This document shows, in pieces, positions 26,859-38,992 of a DNA stretch of 64,000 nt. Position 1 is the stretch's first letter. Every line of letters begins with the position of its first letter. A program made the translations under genes and the position numbers. The notes below the pieces were generated by a model. It was not told where the DNA came from. It worked only from the letters and a program-made list of their open reading frames with translations, and did not search any database. This stretch comes from Apus apus (Eukaryota > Chordata > Aves > Apodiformes > Apodidae): positions 103,655,440-103,719,439 of the forward strand of contig NC_067284.1 in NCBI RefSeq assembly GCF_020740795.1, given 5' to 3'.

Positions 26859-27345
26859 ATAGAATCATTAAGGTTGGAAGGGACCTTAAAGATCATCAAG
26901 TTCCAACCTGCCTGCCATGAGCAAGGAACCCTACCACTAGATCAGGTTGCACAAAACCTCGTCCAACCTGGCCTTAAAAACCTCCAGCAATGGGGCATCA
27001 ACAGCCTCCCTGGGCAACCCATTGCAGCTCCTCACCACCCTTACAGTGAAGAATTTCTTCTTAATATCTAACCTCAATCTCCCCTCTCTCAGTTTAAAAC
27101 CATTACCCCTTGTCCTATCACTATCTTCTCTGATGAAAAGCCCCTCCCCAGCTTTCCTATAGGCCCCTTTCAAGTACTGGAAGGCTGCTATAAGGTCTGC
27201 CCAGAGCCTTCTCTTCTCTAGGCTGAACAGCCCCAACTCTCTCAGCCTGTCTTCATAGCAGAGGTGCTCCAGGGCTTTGATCATCTTGGTGGCCCTTCTC
27301 TACACCCTCTAAGAGGGTGGCCCTTCTCTACACCACATCTAAGAG
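26859..27345 (-). mobile_element. CR1 LINE 3' end, 5'-truncated
   Basis: The plus strand runs from TAGAATCATTAAGGTTGG through GGGACCTTAAAGATCATCAAG and CCTGGCCTTAAAAACCTCC to AGGCTGAACAGCCCCAACTC and ATCTTGGTGGCCCTTCTCTA. This is the reverse complement of a CR1 3' end of about 490 bp. Its upstream end carries a local duplication at 27288-27345. Confidence 0.93.
27288..27345. repeat. Tandem duplication, about 28-bp unit, in CR1
   Basis: The 19-mer GGTGGCCCTTCTCTACACC occurs at 27288 and 27316, and each copy is followed by a TCTAAGAG block. The duplication lies at the edge of the CR1 copy and probably arose by slippage. Confidence 0.85.
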
Positions 27346-30300
27346 TAGGTTCAACCTACTACATTTTTTCTTTATGGCTGTCAAAAGCAGCTGAAGTTGA
27401 ATTTGCAAGTCAGACCCAATCTCTTCTGGCTGGATGTCTCCCCAAGATTCAAGGATTCTGACAAGCACAGAGAGCTGGAAGTAGAAGTTAGTTAGGTTCT
27501 TGCTCTGAGATCATGGACTACATTGACACTCAGCACCTAAGGTGGAAGCAGAGAAAACTCCCAGAGTCTCTGCACAAGTCTGACTCAGTGAAATACAGTG
27601 TTTCCCCCTGCAGTGACAAAACAGAGCTTGGATTTAAAGACAGAAGAGAGTGCTGGGTCCACAGAACATGGCTTTGCTTTATGTCAAGAACCCCAAAACT
27701 AGTAAGATCAACCCAGTATTGGCAAAAAGTTTGTCTTTTATGTGCCAGAGAAGGCAGTATGGGTATAATACTGACTTCAGTCTACAAGTCTTAACAGTCA
27801 CACAGACTCAAGCTACCATCAGAAATGAAAGTTCCAGAGGTGAAGGTAGTGCTGCAGCCAGCCCCTGACTCTGTGCAGATTGTGTTTGCTGATGTAACTT
27901 CAGAGACACTGAAAGTTAGCCACAACCTGCTCCAGTTTCAACTTGTTCTGTCATAATGTGTCTGCCCAACTCACTTTTCTAAGTATTCAGATTAGAAGCT
28001 GAGGCTGTTGAAAATTACCAAGGCTTTGCAATATTATAATGATATTTTATTTTTACTAATACATGTGTGCACACATCTATATACATAGATTTTAAAGTTG
28101 CTTTGTTTTTTTTTACTGTAACTAGCCTCAAGTCCTATGGGACATTTTAGTTCAAGATGTCTATTACTTAGATTCAAAATGTTGAGAATCAGCAATGAAT
28201 TATCTGCAACACAGTAAAATATTCACTAAAGAAACATAGCTTAATTATTGCTAAATATTAGAAAAAATCATTACATGCTTACAGTTATTTGCATATACTT
28301 GTTGCAAAGCAATGTTCACCTTAAAGAACCAATATTGTGCAAGATACAGTATCTTACAAAACTAGTTAAGTCTGTTTGGTGCAAACCTTAAAAAATTTGT
28401 AATTTTCCTTTTTCCATTCACCTCCTCCCTCTTTCAATACCTACAACACTGTTTGATTGCTTCCATGCCAATAAATGTGGAGAATTCTACAGTCACCATC
28501 TAAAATATCTTCAACAGCAACAGAAACTCTTAACATTTGTCTCATTTATCTTTTTTTTTCCTTTTCATGTTTATATTCCATTCTTCTGCTTCACAGCTCT
28601 CCCTTGTCCTTACCTTTAAAAGCTCTCTCCCACACTCACCACACATGCATGCGTATGTGCACACCTTGACAGAAATAAAACGTAAAACCTAACGACTCTC
28701 TTCCCCTTGACTTGCTCTAACAGGTTCAGCCACTGACAACTCTCACAGTTCTGTGGCTCTTCATCACACTTGCAGCTTAAGCACAAAAATGAACACAAGC
28801 AAATCACTCACCATCATTAGGCCAATACTACAGGACCTATCTTAAAAGGTTTCGCTCTTCTTGGAGCTCATCAGCTGTAGGTAACGGCCTAAATACGCAG
28901 CTTTTCCTCTTCACATTGAAGCAAGGAAGACTTTGTGATTCATCTCAGCTAATACAGACGCCTGCATATTCTTGCTAACTGTACCATCATCTCGGAAGTC
29001 ACACTTCTGTTCTACCACATCTGCTATTTTGATGATTTCCTACTATGTTAGACACCATAAACTTCAACTTTGTCATTTGGGTTCCATATCTGCAATTTCA
29101 GGTGCTTCCTTGCTGCTTGATTACTCTCATGGAGTCACTAAACCAGGTTATTAGCCAGATAAACTTCTTTTTTAGTCAAATCTGTTTTATTTTGTGTTTC
29201 CGTCTCTAAGATATACTCCAAAGGAAATTCTGATCTTTATGATCCAATAACCATTTCCAGATATTAGTTTGCATTGATATGCAGCCTCATCAGCCAAACA
29301 CAGAAACATAGAAATACAAGTTTAATTAGGAAATATTAAATTTGAGTTTGATCAGCTTCTTGATGTTGAATTTATACTAACAGAAATAATATTTTATATC
29401 ACTGATAAGAAAAATTTAGCTGCTATGTGCAGGTAAAATTGTTCTTCCATCTCTTTATCTTCATAAATAAATTGTAACTTAAAAACTTCAGAACACAAAT
29501 TTGGGACACATGTTGATCCTAAATGTACCCAATGCACAATGAAGGAAGTTTAGTAATTTTCTGCCCATTTTTTAACTAAAAGGAACCCATGTTCACAGGT
29601 GGTTTAAAGAAAAGCTTACATCCCTTGTCAGTTTATGTAGTTTTAAAAATGTGAATGAACCTGTCACTGAGATGAAGATATTAAATAATTATTCAGGGCA
29701 TATCTGCCCTTGCAGAAAAAGTTATTGCTGTTGCCTGTGGTTTAGCACTGTTACAATTTATTTTGGGCTTCTAAATATGTATGGCTTTGTTGTTTGATTT
29801 GAATAATTTTAAATAATTTCTAAATTTTCATAAATGCTTTGCTAATTTTAAAGTATAAAAATAAGTGTATTATATAGAGGTGCTTACATTTATCGATCTT
29901 AGATGGATTTCAGTATAAAGATGCTGAAGTGTTTCTATGTTTTGCTTTACTAAGAATTTGAACAAAAAACCCCACAAAGACTGATTTCATTCCATCTCCC
30001 ACTGTCTATCAAAAAGCCTGCTGTTGTCTTACTCATTTCTTTATTCTTAATCCTCTCTTGGTTCAAATTCTCATCTCCCTTTAATCAGCAGTCAAACATT
30101 AATATATGCAATTGATTAAAAGTATTCCTTCATTCCCTTGTGCCTCTTCCCATGAAAAAGAAAGCGATCTACAAATTCTTTCAGGGGACACATGTAATGC
30201 ACTTGGACCAAAATCCAGGAAGACAAAATATTTATACTTCTGCAAGTAGACTGGTAACATCATCTTTCAAATTATATTTTAACAATTTTTGATAATTCTC

Positions 30301-33300
30301 CAAGTTTAACTTAACATTTCAAACTCTGTTCCCATCACTGTATCAACGTAAGTGAAGTATAAGCAATTGTGTACAAGAGTATTAGAAATACTTTAAAATG
30401 ATATTTCTGTATCTACAGCAACAGGACTAACAGAACATCTTGGAGAAATAATATGCATCTTCTAGCAGCATAGTTTCCTAAAAACTTAAGGGTTTGGATC
30501 TCTCATCAATTTTGTAAGATAAAGCTTTCCTGCAAGTATTGGACTCAAACGCTTGCATAAAATCTTACAAGTCAAAACTGACTTCAGTTTGGAATAAAGG
30601 CATAAATGAAAAACCCACTGGATTCAGGAAATTGATTACAGCTTTGCAGTTAAATTCTATACAAGTCCTTTTAAAAAAAACAACCTACAAACAAAACCCC
30701 AAAGGAACAACAATGGATCAAAAGCTACACTTAAAGATTTTGCAAAACCACAGACATATTATACATTAAACTTTCTTCAATTCGAATGGGCAATCAAATA
30801 GTTTAGGAAAAAAATGTAGTACTAAGAACGAAATATGTCCCTACTCTGTGCCTTGCCACTTCTGTTTAAACAGTAAGATTTTTTTCAAGGCATAAAATGC
30901 CATCTGTTGTGTTAGTACAGAACATTGCATGCAGCAACACAGCCTCAGCCAGTCCTTACTGCTTGATTTTACTGTTGTGGAAAACAACCGGAGTACTGGT
31001 CTAGGCCCCAGTATGAGAGCAGCAATCTTATTTTCTCACCTAGTGAGAACTTGATGGAGATTTTACTAGATACAAGTTAAACAAAGATGGAACAAGTAAC
31101 AATATTTAATCATGGATTTCTTTTAAAACCTTCAAAAGCTTTTAACACTATTTTAAAAGAAACTCCAAATTAGCTCAAGACAAAAGGGAAAAAACCTCAA
31201 ATCCAGGTAGAATTCCAAATAATCTAAATTACTGGAAGACAACAAGATTTCACTTCACAGTATGGAACTATTTGTTCAACACCAAGAACAGAAAGAAAAT
31301 CCCTGCCCTGAAGAATCTACAGGTCAGGTGCAAGACTACAGACTGGTTGATGAGACTGACAGTGTGTTAGTAGCCTACTTCTTGTGAAAGTTATATAACA
31401 AAACCAAAGGAAGCTTTAAAAGGATACTACAAGGTATTATTTTAGGTACATAGCAATCTATATTCATTTTTATTGAACAGGAAATTGTTAAGTATGGGGA
31501 ACAGAAAAACTGCAGGCTATGAAGGGCAACACTGCATGTTTAAACACACTCTCTAAAGAGAGGATACACAGAAGACAGGACACAAATTGTCTAAAAGACA
31601 AAAATGCCTTTCTTGAGTAACTGAAAAGCCACCCCAAAGTCTGATTTTTCTTTATTGCCCAAAAGTCTGAGGAAGAGCAGTGGCCTTTTACAACCTGCCC
31701 TGTTGATTTTGAGGCTGTTGTTCAAAGTAATGTCTATGCAGAAGATTTACCAAGAGTCTTCAAATAAGAGCAAATTGTGGTTAAAATTGTTTCCTTAAAA
31801 TAAATGAGTTTAATATTCTCTAAGATGAACAAAATATTACACCATGATTTTCAAGCACTAAGAAGTTGGAAATATCCTAATTAATAGCTTACCTGTCCCT
31901 CTCAGGAAGGTAAGACTCACCTTCTTTATAACATCGTAGGGGAATTCCATGCAATCTGTGCTGTCTAGCTTTTCCAGTGGGAATCCTACAAAACCCTTCC
32001 TAGGCATTTTAATCTGCAGGTTCCCTGAACTGCTTAGTAGAGCACAAGAGAGAATTCTAAAATTACCTCTTCACCAAAATGAAACAGTTATTAGGAAATG
32101 CTTTGAGTTACATTTTTGCCCTTTTCTCCATCAACCTAGATTAACAGATGGAGCATGAACAAAGTAAGGAATGCAGCACCAGCAGGACAGCAGACATACA
32201 TGAACACTGACAGAATGCAAACTAACCCTCATCTGAGGCTCTGAGCAGAGTATAAACACTGCTCTCCTCCCCAGCCATCCTCATCAGTAGAAGGTATCAT
32301 TTTCAGTACCTGTCATCACCTCTAGTTCTTCATCACCTTCTACCATCTTCACCAATCAATAGTAATCCACCCAAGTCCTGCCCTTCCCACCTCACTGCAG
32401 ATGTAATCAGCTTAGATTAAAAATTTCAGCCCACCAGAAAAAGTCTACACAAACTGCTCCTCTGGCACACCTGCAGAGATGGAAATTCCAGTCACAGGAG
32501 TAACAAGCACCTAGAAACATAACTGCTTTCACTACCACAACTGAATTAGGGTGGGGAAAAGCTTACCCAAGTTCAATTCTTTATGCAATAATTTTATCTC
32601 CCATGCTAACTGAAAATGTAAAAACATCCTCACCAACTTCACAAGTCTACAAAGCTATATATTTTATTAAAGTGTTAGTTATTCTGAAGAGAGTAAGACT
32701 ACAGAAAAGGAATTTACCTTAATCTAAAAGTGTATCTGCCATTTGCTACAGTCAACGGGAAAGTGAATATATATATATAGTGCCAGGCAAAGAAAACCTT
32801 AGTTTTACCTGAGCTGCCAGAAACATACAACACCTCCTTCAAAAATGTGGCTGTACCTAAGCTAGTTAGCAAAACCACCAGTGCCTCCCTGCTGCCTCAG
32901 CATTTCCTTTGATGTGATCATTCTGTTAAAATACAAATAAATAAAATAATAACACACAATAATGAAAAGATAAGATTCCATAAGTACTGCAAAAAATTGT
33001 AGTATAAATAAACTCAAAGAATACTCCTGTGCTTTCCACATGGCATTCTGCCTATCCCCAAGGCACCCCTCTCTCTCACGCCCACACACCCTGGCTGCTT
33101 CCCTGAGCAGCCCTAGTTGAGCCTCTCAAGACATGAAGGCTTGCTCATCTTGTACAGTATTCAAAAAAAACCCCAAACCATATTTTGGTTGCATCCACTA
33201 AGTAACTAGGCCAAGAAACATGTTTATGTCTGTACCCCAAAGCACACCTGCTCTCTAATCTGCTGTCAGCTCTGCTATACAACCCGTAGACCACAATCAC

Positions 33301-34320
33301 ACAGCAAGTTAACTGATACTACTACCTGGGCAAGTTTTCTGAATGTTTACTGTTGCCATGAGTTTCTCCTTACAGTTTCTTCTACTATTACAAAGACCTG
33401 ACCTACAAGCAGTAACACAGAATACATTACAGTACAGCTGCAACCTTCATCCTGACCTTACCTAACATCTCACTTTGCAGATTCTAAAAATCCCTTTTAG
33501 AATAATTAGTTCTTCACATTCAGCTCTTCATGGTCTTGTGTTTCTCTCCCACATACCTGTAACCCATGCAGAACTCTTATTTTCTAATCATCTGTGATTC
33601 AACATTCCAAATATCTGACCAACTGTGGACACAAACCAAGTTTTTTCTTTCTTTAAGAAAGGAAAACAAAAGTAAGCCAATTGCAAAACCTTAACTGATC
33701 ATGCTTGCCATTGTCTTCTGTAAAATTAAGAGCTTTTATCCCTTAGCTTTTTCACTTTTTCCACTTTAAAGAAATTTAAATTAAGGACTAGGCTCCCTCA
33801 CTGCTTGCTTTATGGCAAAACACCATTCCTCCACCTCTTAAATGAAGTAAAAAGCTGCACTGGAAAGCAGCAAGACTGATAATAACTAAAAATTACCTCA
33901 AACTTGCAGTCAGTCACTAACTACTTAGAGTAATTATGAATTTAAGTGTTTTGTAACTACAGTACCCGCTTACACATCCAATCTTTTTTTAAATACAGAT
34001 ATGGATTGGTACATGCTCTAACACTTCCATTCATTTCCAAAGACATGTAACTGGCCATATAAAATTTCACAACAGATATCTTAAGGTCTCCTACCATTTC
34101 TTCCAGATTTAGGTTGACTAAAATCTTCATGGGTGGTAAGTATTTTTGTAAATCTCTTCGTTTTTTTTAAGCACAGCTGAGAAGTTAAAATACTTTCACT
34201 CCTTCTAGTTGCACTTGAAACCCACAGAACTGGAAAAGACTCATGAAACAAGTTCAGCCACAGTAGAAACCTGTTTAAACACTAAACCAAATACACACAT
34301 ACAATAATGCCTACTTCTCC

Positions 34321-34375
34321 ATGGGAAGGGAAAAAAAAGGAAAGAAGGGAAAGGGAAGGAGGGAAAAAAAATAAA
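34321..34375. repeat. Purine-rich GGAAA tract
   Basis: About 55 bp of nearly pure A/G on the plus strand made of GGGAAA, GGAAAG and AAGGGA units. It lies in the long DTNB intron and has no other notable feature. Confidence 0.8.
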
Positions 34376-36333
34376 TATTAACCTAATACAAATATTAATT
34401 CACATCCTTATCACCAGATAACCAGATAACCCTGAAGCCACCAAGCAAAAACCAGTAGCAGTGATAGATAATGGTCAGAGAACGGGGCTGAGCTGTGAGT
34501 GGAATGCTTCATACCTGCTGGGAAACCATCTCTTCTCTCAGGTGATGCAGCCTGTGACTACAAGGGCAGTGTCAGCACTACAACCACAGCTGAGCCAAGA
34601 GAATGATTTACCTTTCCTTTTAAAAGAAGTTTTAGGAAATTATCTGCAGAATGCCTTGTTTCAATACATCAGTTGGGTTCTATAAAAGCTTGTAAGAGAC
34701 CAGCACATGAAGCCAGGCTCTCTGAAGCATGCAGACAAGAGTCTTGTGCTGTGAGCTCTGCTTAACATGCCAACAAATCTCCAAGTTACTGGTTTAAACT
34801 TCAAGACCTGATTTTTCTCCCTCTTCAAAACCTGTCAGCTTGCACAACACACCATAGCTAACACGCAACCATGGCTAAAAATAATTGTAAGCTGTCACTC
34901 CTAATACCACCCTGCAGTACTGAGTAATATAATTAAACTGTGGGAAAAACTATGCCTTTATCATATTGCAAAGGCCCTTGCTCTTGCATTACAGCTTCTA
35001 AGTTTTCCACCCATCACTTCTTAAAGTGTGTATTATTACCGAAACATCTAGGTTCTCTGATAAACCAAAGCCCGAATGTATTAGGTGAAACACAGACAAC
35101 ATATAAAGGAATTCACTGTTCTAAATAACCTATGGGCTAAGAGAAGAAACACTCTGCAGCAAACAAATGGGGCGTTTGAGACAATACTGTTCAGCCTGCC
35201 AGCAGGCTAAATGCTGTCATGGCTTCTGTACTCATCACAACAAAAACTTTAATGAGCAGTGACAGGGGTGTCACAAGGCGCTTACACTGAGGTCTGCTGG
35301 ATGTGTCCTCTTAAATGCAAGATCATGTCACCAGCAGGCAACAAACTCCAGCATCCCAAACACTGGAGTGGGGAACTCCCTGGTACTGAACAAGACCTCA
35401 GCAGCAGATGGGGAATAAATCATCCAAGACCTACAAAGTGAAGACAAGAATCCTGAGTATTATAATGAATAATAAATAAAGATGCAGAAACCCAAACAGG
35501 ATTTAAATAGAACATTACAACTGAGTCAATGACCTAAGCAAGATACCTCTAGAGGAGCATCCTGGACAGATGAAAGCATAGCAAGAATTTAAAGGTGAAA
35601 GGATTGATGTTGCTGGAAACAGGACATGAATTGACTATTCTGGGAAAGAACTTCAGAAAAGACTATAGCACAGGCCATGGACAGGCTCAGCAGAATGTCC
35701 TGGTGAAAGAAATTCCTGCTCAGTCTGTCCTATGCTGTCTCTCTTCTCTCTGCTTCCATAAAAAGGAAGTCTTTGGGTCAGGAGCACACTTGTGCTTTTA
35801 CCTGAACTCCCCATTATCCAATATATCTTTGGGAGAAGAGGATACACAAAAAGAAATAGTATTAAACCGGTGCTTTTGGGTTAAATTATATCATCTAGCA
35901 GTTGTAAGATCATATACAGTTACATGAAAAAGAAGGAAAAACAAAAACAATTCTTCAGTGCAGCATTTCCCGACTTTTAAAACCTAGAACTGATATTTGG
36001 AACTTTTTGAACTACTGGTTCAGGCATGTGGAATGTTTTCTGACTGGGAAGCCACACCAGACAGAACATCAGGCTACTCAGTTTTAGGAACCAGAATAAG
36101 AAAAGGAAACTGAAAGTACAAAGCATTTTTAAAGGCCAGTCATGCACAACTACTGACCAAATTCTAACTTTAATGCCTCAGACTCTGTGAGATAGGCATT
36201 TTCAAGCAGCACAAAAACAAATTTCAAAGGATCTTTCTACTGTTCAGCCCATTCCTGGTGGCTCACCTATCCCCTCTGAAAGAAGAAAGCACTACTCTGG
36301 TGCCCCTAAGGGTCTCCTAGGTCTCTATATGAA

Positions 36334-36831
36334 TATCACAGAACTGTGGAATCATTTTGGGTGGGAAAGACCTTTAAGATCAAGTCCAACTGTTAACCCC
36401 AGCACTGCCAAGGCCACCACTAAACCATGTCCCTCAGCACCACAGCTACACAGCTCTGAAATCCCTCCAGGGATGGAGACTCCACCACTGCCCTGGGCAG
36501 CCTGGGCAAGGGCCTGACAACCCTTTCCAGGAAGAAATTGTTCCCGATATCCAATCTAAACCTCCCCTGGCACAACTTCAGGCTGCTTCCTCTTGTCCTG
36601 TTGCTCGTTCCTTGGGAGAAGAGACTGACCCCTCTGGCTCCAACCTCCTTTCAGGCAGCTGCAGAGAGTGAGAAGGTCTCCCCTCAGCCTCCTTTTCTCC
36701 AGGCTGAACACCCCCAGTTCCCTCAGCTGCTCCTTGTCAGACTTGTGCTGCAGACCCTTCCCCAGCTCCACTGACCATCTTTGGGTGGGCTCAAACATCT
36801 TGATATCCATTAGCTTCACCTTCCCCAGCTA
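36334..36831 (-). mobile_element. CR1 LINE 3' end next to the CpG island
   Basis: The plus strand reads ATCACAGAACTGTGGAATC, then GAAAGACCTTTAAGATCAAG, CAGGAAGAAATTGTTCCCG and CTCCTTTTCTCCAGGCTGAA, ending near CACCTTCCCCAGC. It is a CR1 3' end in minus orientation. Its sequence is very close to the plus-oriented copy at 38272-38635, so the two form an inverted pair around the CpG island. Confidence 0.94.
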
Positions 36832-37850
36832 AAGTATCTGCTGCACAAGAATGTAATTGTGTGGGTTTCTTTTTAGATACAGGTTTCTATCTCACATAGG
36901 AATATTTTTATATGCCAAACAGCTCACAGGAAATGCAGAAATCACTATATCCCACCAGAAGCTCATAATAAATTATTTATTTCAGTATCAGTTATCTGAG
37001 CGTGACAAACAGGCAACTGAAATCAGTAGTTTTGTCCCACAGGCAGCCAAAACAGATCTCATTACCTGAATCACACTGAGAAGCCTCTCAGGGCAACTTC
37101 CACTTCCCTGGGTTCAGTTCCTTCTTCAAACATTTAAAAACAACCTAAAAAAAGATGGTGAAAAGAAAAACTAGGTTTGTGGGGTTTTTTTTTATTTTCC
37201 TGAAGAAAGGCACGGTTTTCCAGAGAAAAAAAAAAAACAGCTCCCGCTTATTTTGCAGTTAGGACTATAATTACGCTACTTTCGCCCCGACTGTGTCTCC
37301 TGTTAATTGCAGAGCGATGACGCCCACAGATCCTACACCTGTGCGAGCATCTGTCTGCTGAAAGATGAAACAAGAGACGCAGCCAGGACGCCGTGGGCGC
37401 CGGGCCCGCTCCCGCGGGCAGCGCACGGGCTGCACAGACCCAGCCCCGGCAGGGAGCGCGGGACAGGCCCACCCGCCGGGCTCCCCGGGGCCCGCGGAGG
37501 AGCCGCCGCGGCCCCCGCCCCGCCCCCGCCCTCCCGCAGACCGCCCCGCTCGGCCCGTCCCCGCGCCTGCAGCTCCCGGGGCGGGGGAGCGGAGCCCCGC
37601 TGCCGCCCGCACCGCGCAGGCGGGAGGGGAGCGCCCAGGGCCCGCCCGCCGGCCCCTGCGCCCCGCCCGGAGCGGGGACACGCTCCTCCCCGCCAGGCCC
37701 CGCACCCTGGCGCCCCGCGGGCGGCAGCGGGACCCCCGGGCCCCGCCGGGCACGCACCTCTCCCGGGCCGGGGCTCCCCAGGCGCGCGGCAGCCGGACGC
37801 CTCCGCCCGCCCGCCCGCTCCAACGGTCCCGGCCGCCTCGCGCCGCCCGG

Positions 37851-38086
37851 CCAATCCCAGCCCGCCTCCGCAGGGGCGCGCGCGCCCGCGCCAATCCCAG
37901 CCCCGCGGCCGCCTCGCCCCTCCCCTCTGCGCCGCCCTCAGCCAACCGGCGGCTCGCCCCGGCAGCCCCGCCCCTCTCGCGCCGCCCCGGGCCGCCAATC
38001 AGAAGGCAGGGGCTCCCCTCCCCCCCCCCCGCCGGCGGACGTGCCCGCCCTCGCTCCGCGCGCCCGCCCCCTTCCCCGCAGCCAAT
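37851..38086 (+). promoter_or_regulatory. Array of CCAAT boxes (putative NF-Y sites)
   Basis: CCAAT occurs on the plus strand at 37851, 37891, 37995 and 38082, with a near match CCAAC at 37942. The first two share CCAATCCCAG. Spacings between successive starts, counting the near match, are 40, 51, 53 and 87 bp. All face the same way, so they read ATTGG along DTNB. CCAAT is the NF-Y recognition core; binding here is inferred. Confidence 0.55.
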
Positions 38087-38203
38087 CGGCGGCCGGGCCC
38101 GCGCGCCCACGGGGACACCCCCCCCCCCTCGCCCCCCGGCAGCGCTCGCGCTCCCCCGCCAGTCCCCGGCCACGGCTGCGCGCGCGGGGGGCGGCAGCGA
38201 TGG

Positions 38204-38215
38204 CACGTGCGTCAT
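38204..38215. promoter_or_regulatory. E-box overlapping a CRE-like half site
   Basis: CACGTG at 38204-38209 runs directly into TGCGTCAT at 38208-38215, giving a composite CACGTGCGTCAT at the upstream edge of the CpG island. CACGTG is a bHLH-zip site and CGTCA is a CREB/ATF half site. Function is inferred from the motif only. Confidence 0.35.
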
Positions 38216-38271
38216 AGCGCGAGCCCTGCGTGCCGCGAGGAGAGTGGGGGGCGGGGGCGTGTCCAGGGAAG

Positions 38272-38635
38272 GGCAGCGGAGCTGGGAAGGGTCTGGAGCA
38301 CAAGTGTGATGAGGAGCAGCTGAGGGAACTGGGGGTGTTCAGCCTGGAGAAAAGGAGGCTGAGGGGAGACCTTCTCACTCTCTGCAACTGCCTGAAAGGG
38401 GTTGGAGCCAGGGGGGTCAGTCTCTTCTCCCAAGGAACAAGAAACAGGACAAGAGGAAACAGCCTCAAGTTGTGCCAGGGGAGGTTTAGATTGGATATTG
38501 GGAACAATTTCTTCCTGGAAAGGGCTGTCAGGCCCTGGCCCAGGCTGCCCAGGGCAGAGGTGGAGTCCCCATCCCTGGAGGGATCTCAAAGCCATGTAGC
38601 TGTGGTGCTGAGGGACATGGTTTAGTGGTGGCCTT
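38272..38635 (+). mobile_element. CR1 LINE, left part, interrupted by a second CR1
   Basis: Begins at the edge of the CpG island with GAGCTGGGAAGGGTCTGGAG, runs through GGCTGAGGGGAGACCTTCTC and GGTTTAGATTGGATATTGGG to GACATGGTTTAGTGGTGGCC. Its tail is missing at this point because another CR1 follows. The missing tail resumes at 38909-38992. Confidence 0.93.
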
Positions 38636-38908
38636 AGAATCATAGAATCATAGAATCATAGAATCATAGGGGTTGGAAGGGACCTCGAAAGATCTTCTAG
38701 TCCAACCTCCCTGCCAGAGCAGGGTCACCTAGAGTACATCACACAGGAAGGCATCCAGGCGGGTTTTTAATGTCTCCAGCGAAGGAGACTCCACAACCTC
38801 TCTGGGCAGCCTGTTCCAGTGCTCTGTCACTCTTACAGTAAAAAAATTTTTCCTGATATTCATCTTAAACCTCCTATGCTCCAACTTGTATCCATTACCC
38901 CTTGTCCT
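38636..38908 (-). mobile_element. CR1 LINE nested inside an older CR1
   Basis: The plus strand starts with four AATCATAG octamers (38638-38669), then GGGTTGGAAGGGACCTCG, CAACCTCTCTGGGCAGCCTG, and ends near CCATTACCCCTTGTCC. It is a 5'-truncated CR1 3' end in minus orientation. It splits the plus-oriented CR1 precisely between GTGGCCTT and TGCCTTGGCAG, so it is the younger insertion. Confidence 0.92.
38638..38669. repeat. (AATCATAG)4, CR1 3'-terminal octamer repeat
   Basis: Four perfect tandem copies of AATCATAG form the 3' end of the nested CR1 (CTATGATT on the element strand). Terminal octamers are a hallmark of CR1; the other copies here show only one to two or so. Confidence 0.95.
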
Positions 38909-38992
38909 TGCCTTGGCAGTCCTGGGGTAATGGTTGGACTTGAGGATCTTAAAGGTCTTTTCCAACCTAGACAATTATATAATTCTATCATT
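38909..38992 (+). mobile_element. Right part (3' tail) of the interrupted CR1
   Basis: Reads TGCCTTGGCAGTCCTGGGG, then TAATGGTTGGACTTGAGGATC and TTTTCCAACCTAGACAATTA, ending TATAATTCTATCATT. It is the direct continuation of the element that stops at 38635, as the intact copy at 60126-60352 shows. Confidence 0.9.

Larger units (their letters stand above)
19811..37338 (-). other. DTNB: DTNB first intron(s), about 17.5 kb, no exon seen
   Basis: This runs from the acceptor of coding exon 1 to the CpG island. The extent is inferred; an alternative untranslated exon could lie inside. It contains an ancient CR1-like remnant (25335-26050), two clear CR1 copies (26859-27345, 36334-36831), A/T-rich runs and a purine-rich tract near 34321-34375. 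The longer open frames on the minus strand at 22636-23082 and 23747-24136 show no domain, and the first is lysine-rich because of a T-rich stretch on the plus strand. I found no gene of another family. Confidence 0.6.
37370..38260 (-). promoter_or_regulatory. DTNB: CpG island: likely DTNB promoter and untranslated exon 1
   Basis: About 890 bp of very GC-rich, CpG-dense sequence in an otherwise AT-rich window, with sharp edges. It contains many GC boxes (CCCCGCCC-type), four CCAAT boxes, a CACGTG E-box and runs of C. No TATA box was evident. It lies upstream of the DTNB start-codon exon, whose 5'UTR must be spliced in from elsewhere, so the island is the best candidate for the first exon. A possible donor on the minus strand is CAG|GTGTAG at 37339/37338, a weak guess. 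Long open frames in all phases here reflect GC composition. Activity in both directions cannot be excluded. Confidence 0.75.

Noticed and set aside
36556..36819. Minus-strand open frame near the CpG island as a possible first DTNB exon
   Set aside because: The whole frame is CR1 sequence and recurs in the other CR1 copies of this window.
37248..38507. Six long overlapping open frames (190 to 340 codons) in several phases on both strands
   Set aside because: They lie in the CpG island, where stop codons are rare because of GC content. Their translations are Pro/Arg/Gly/Ala-rich with no domain, and frames on both strands overlap each other.
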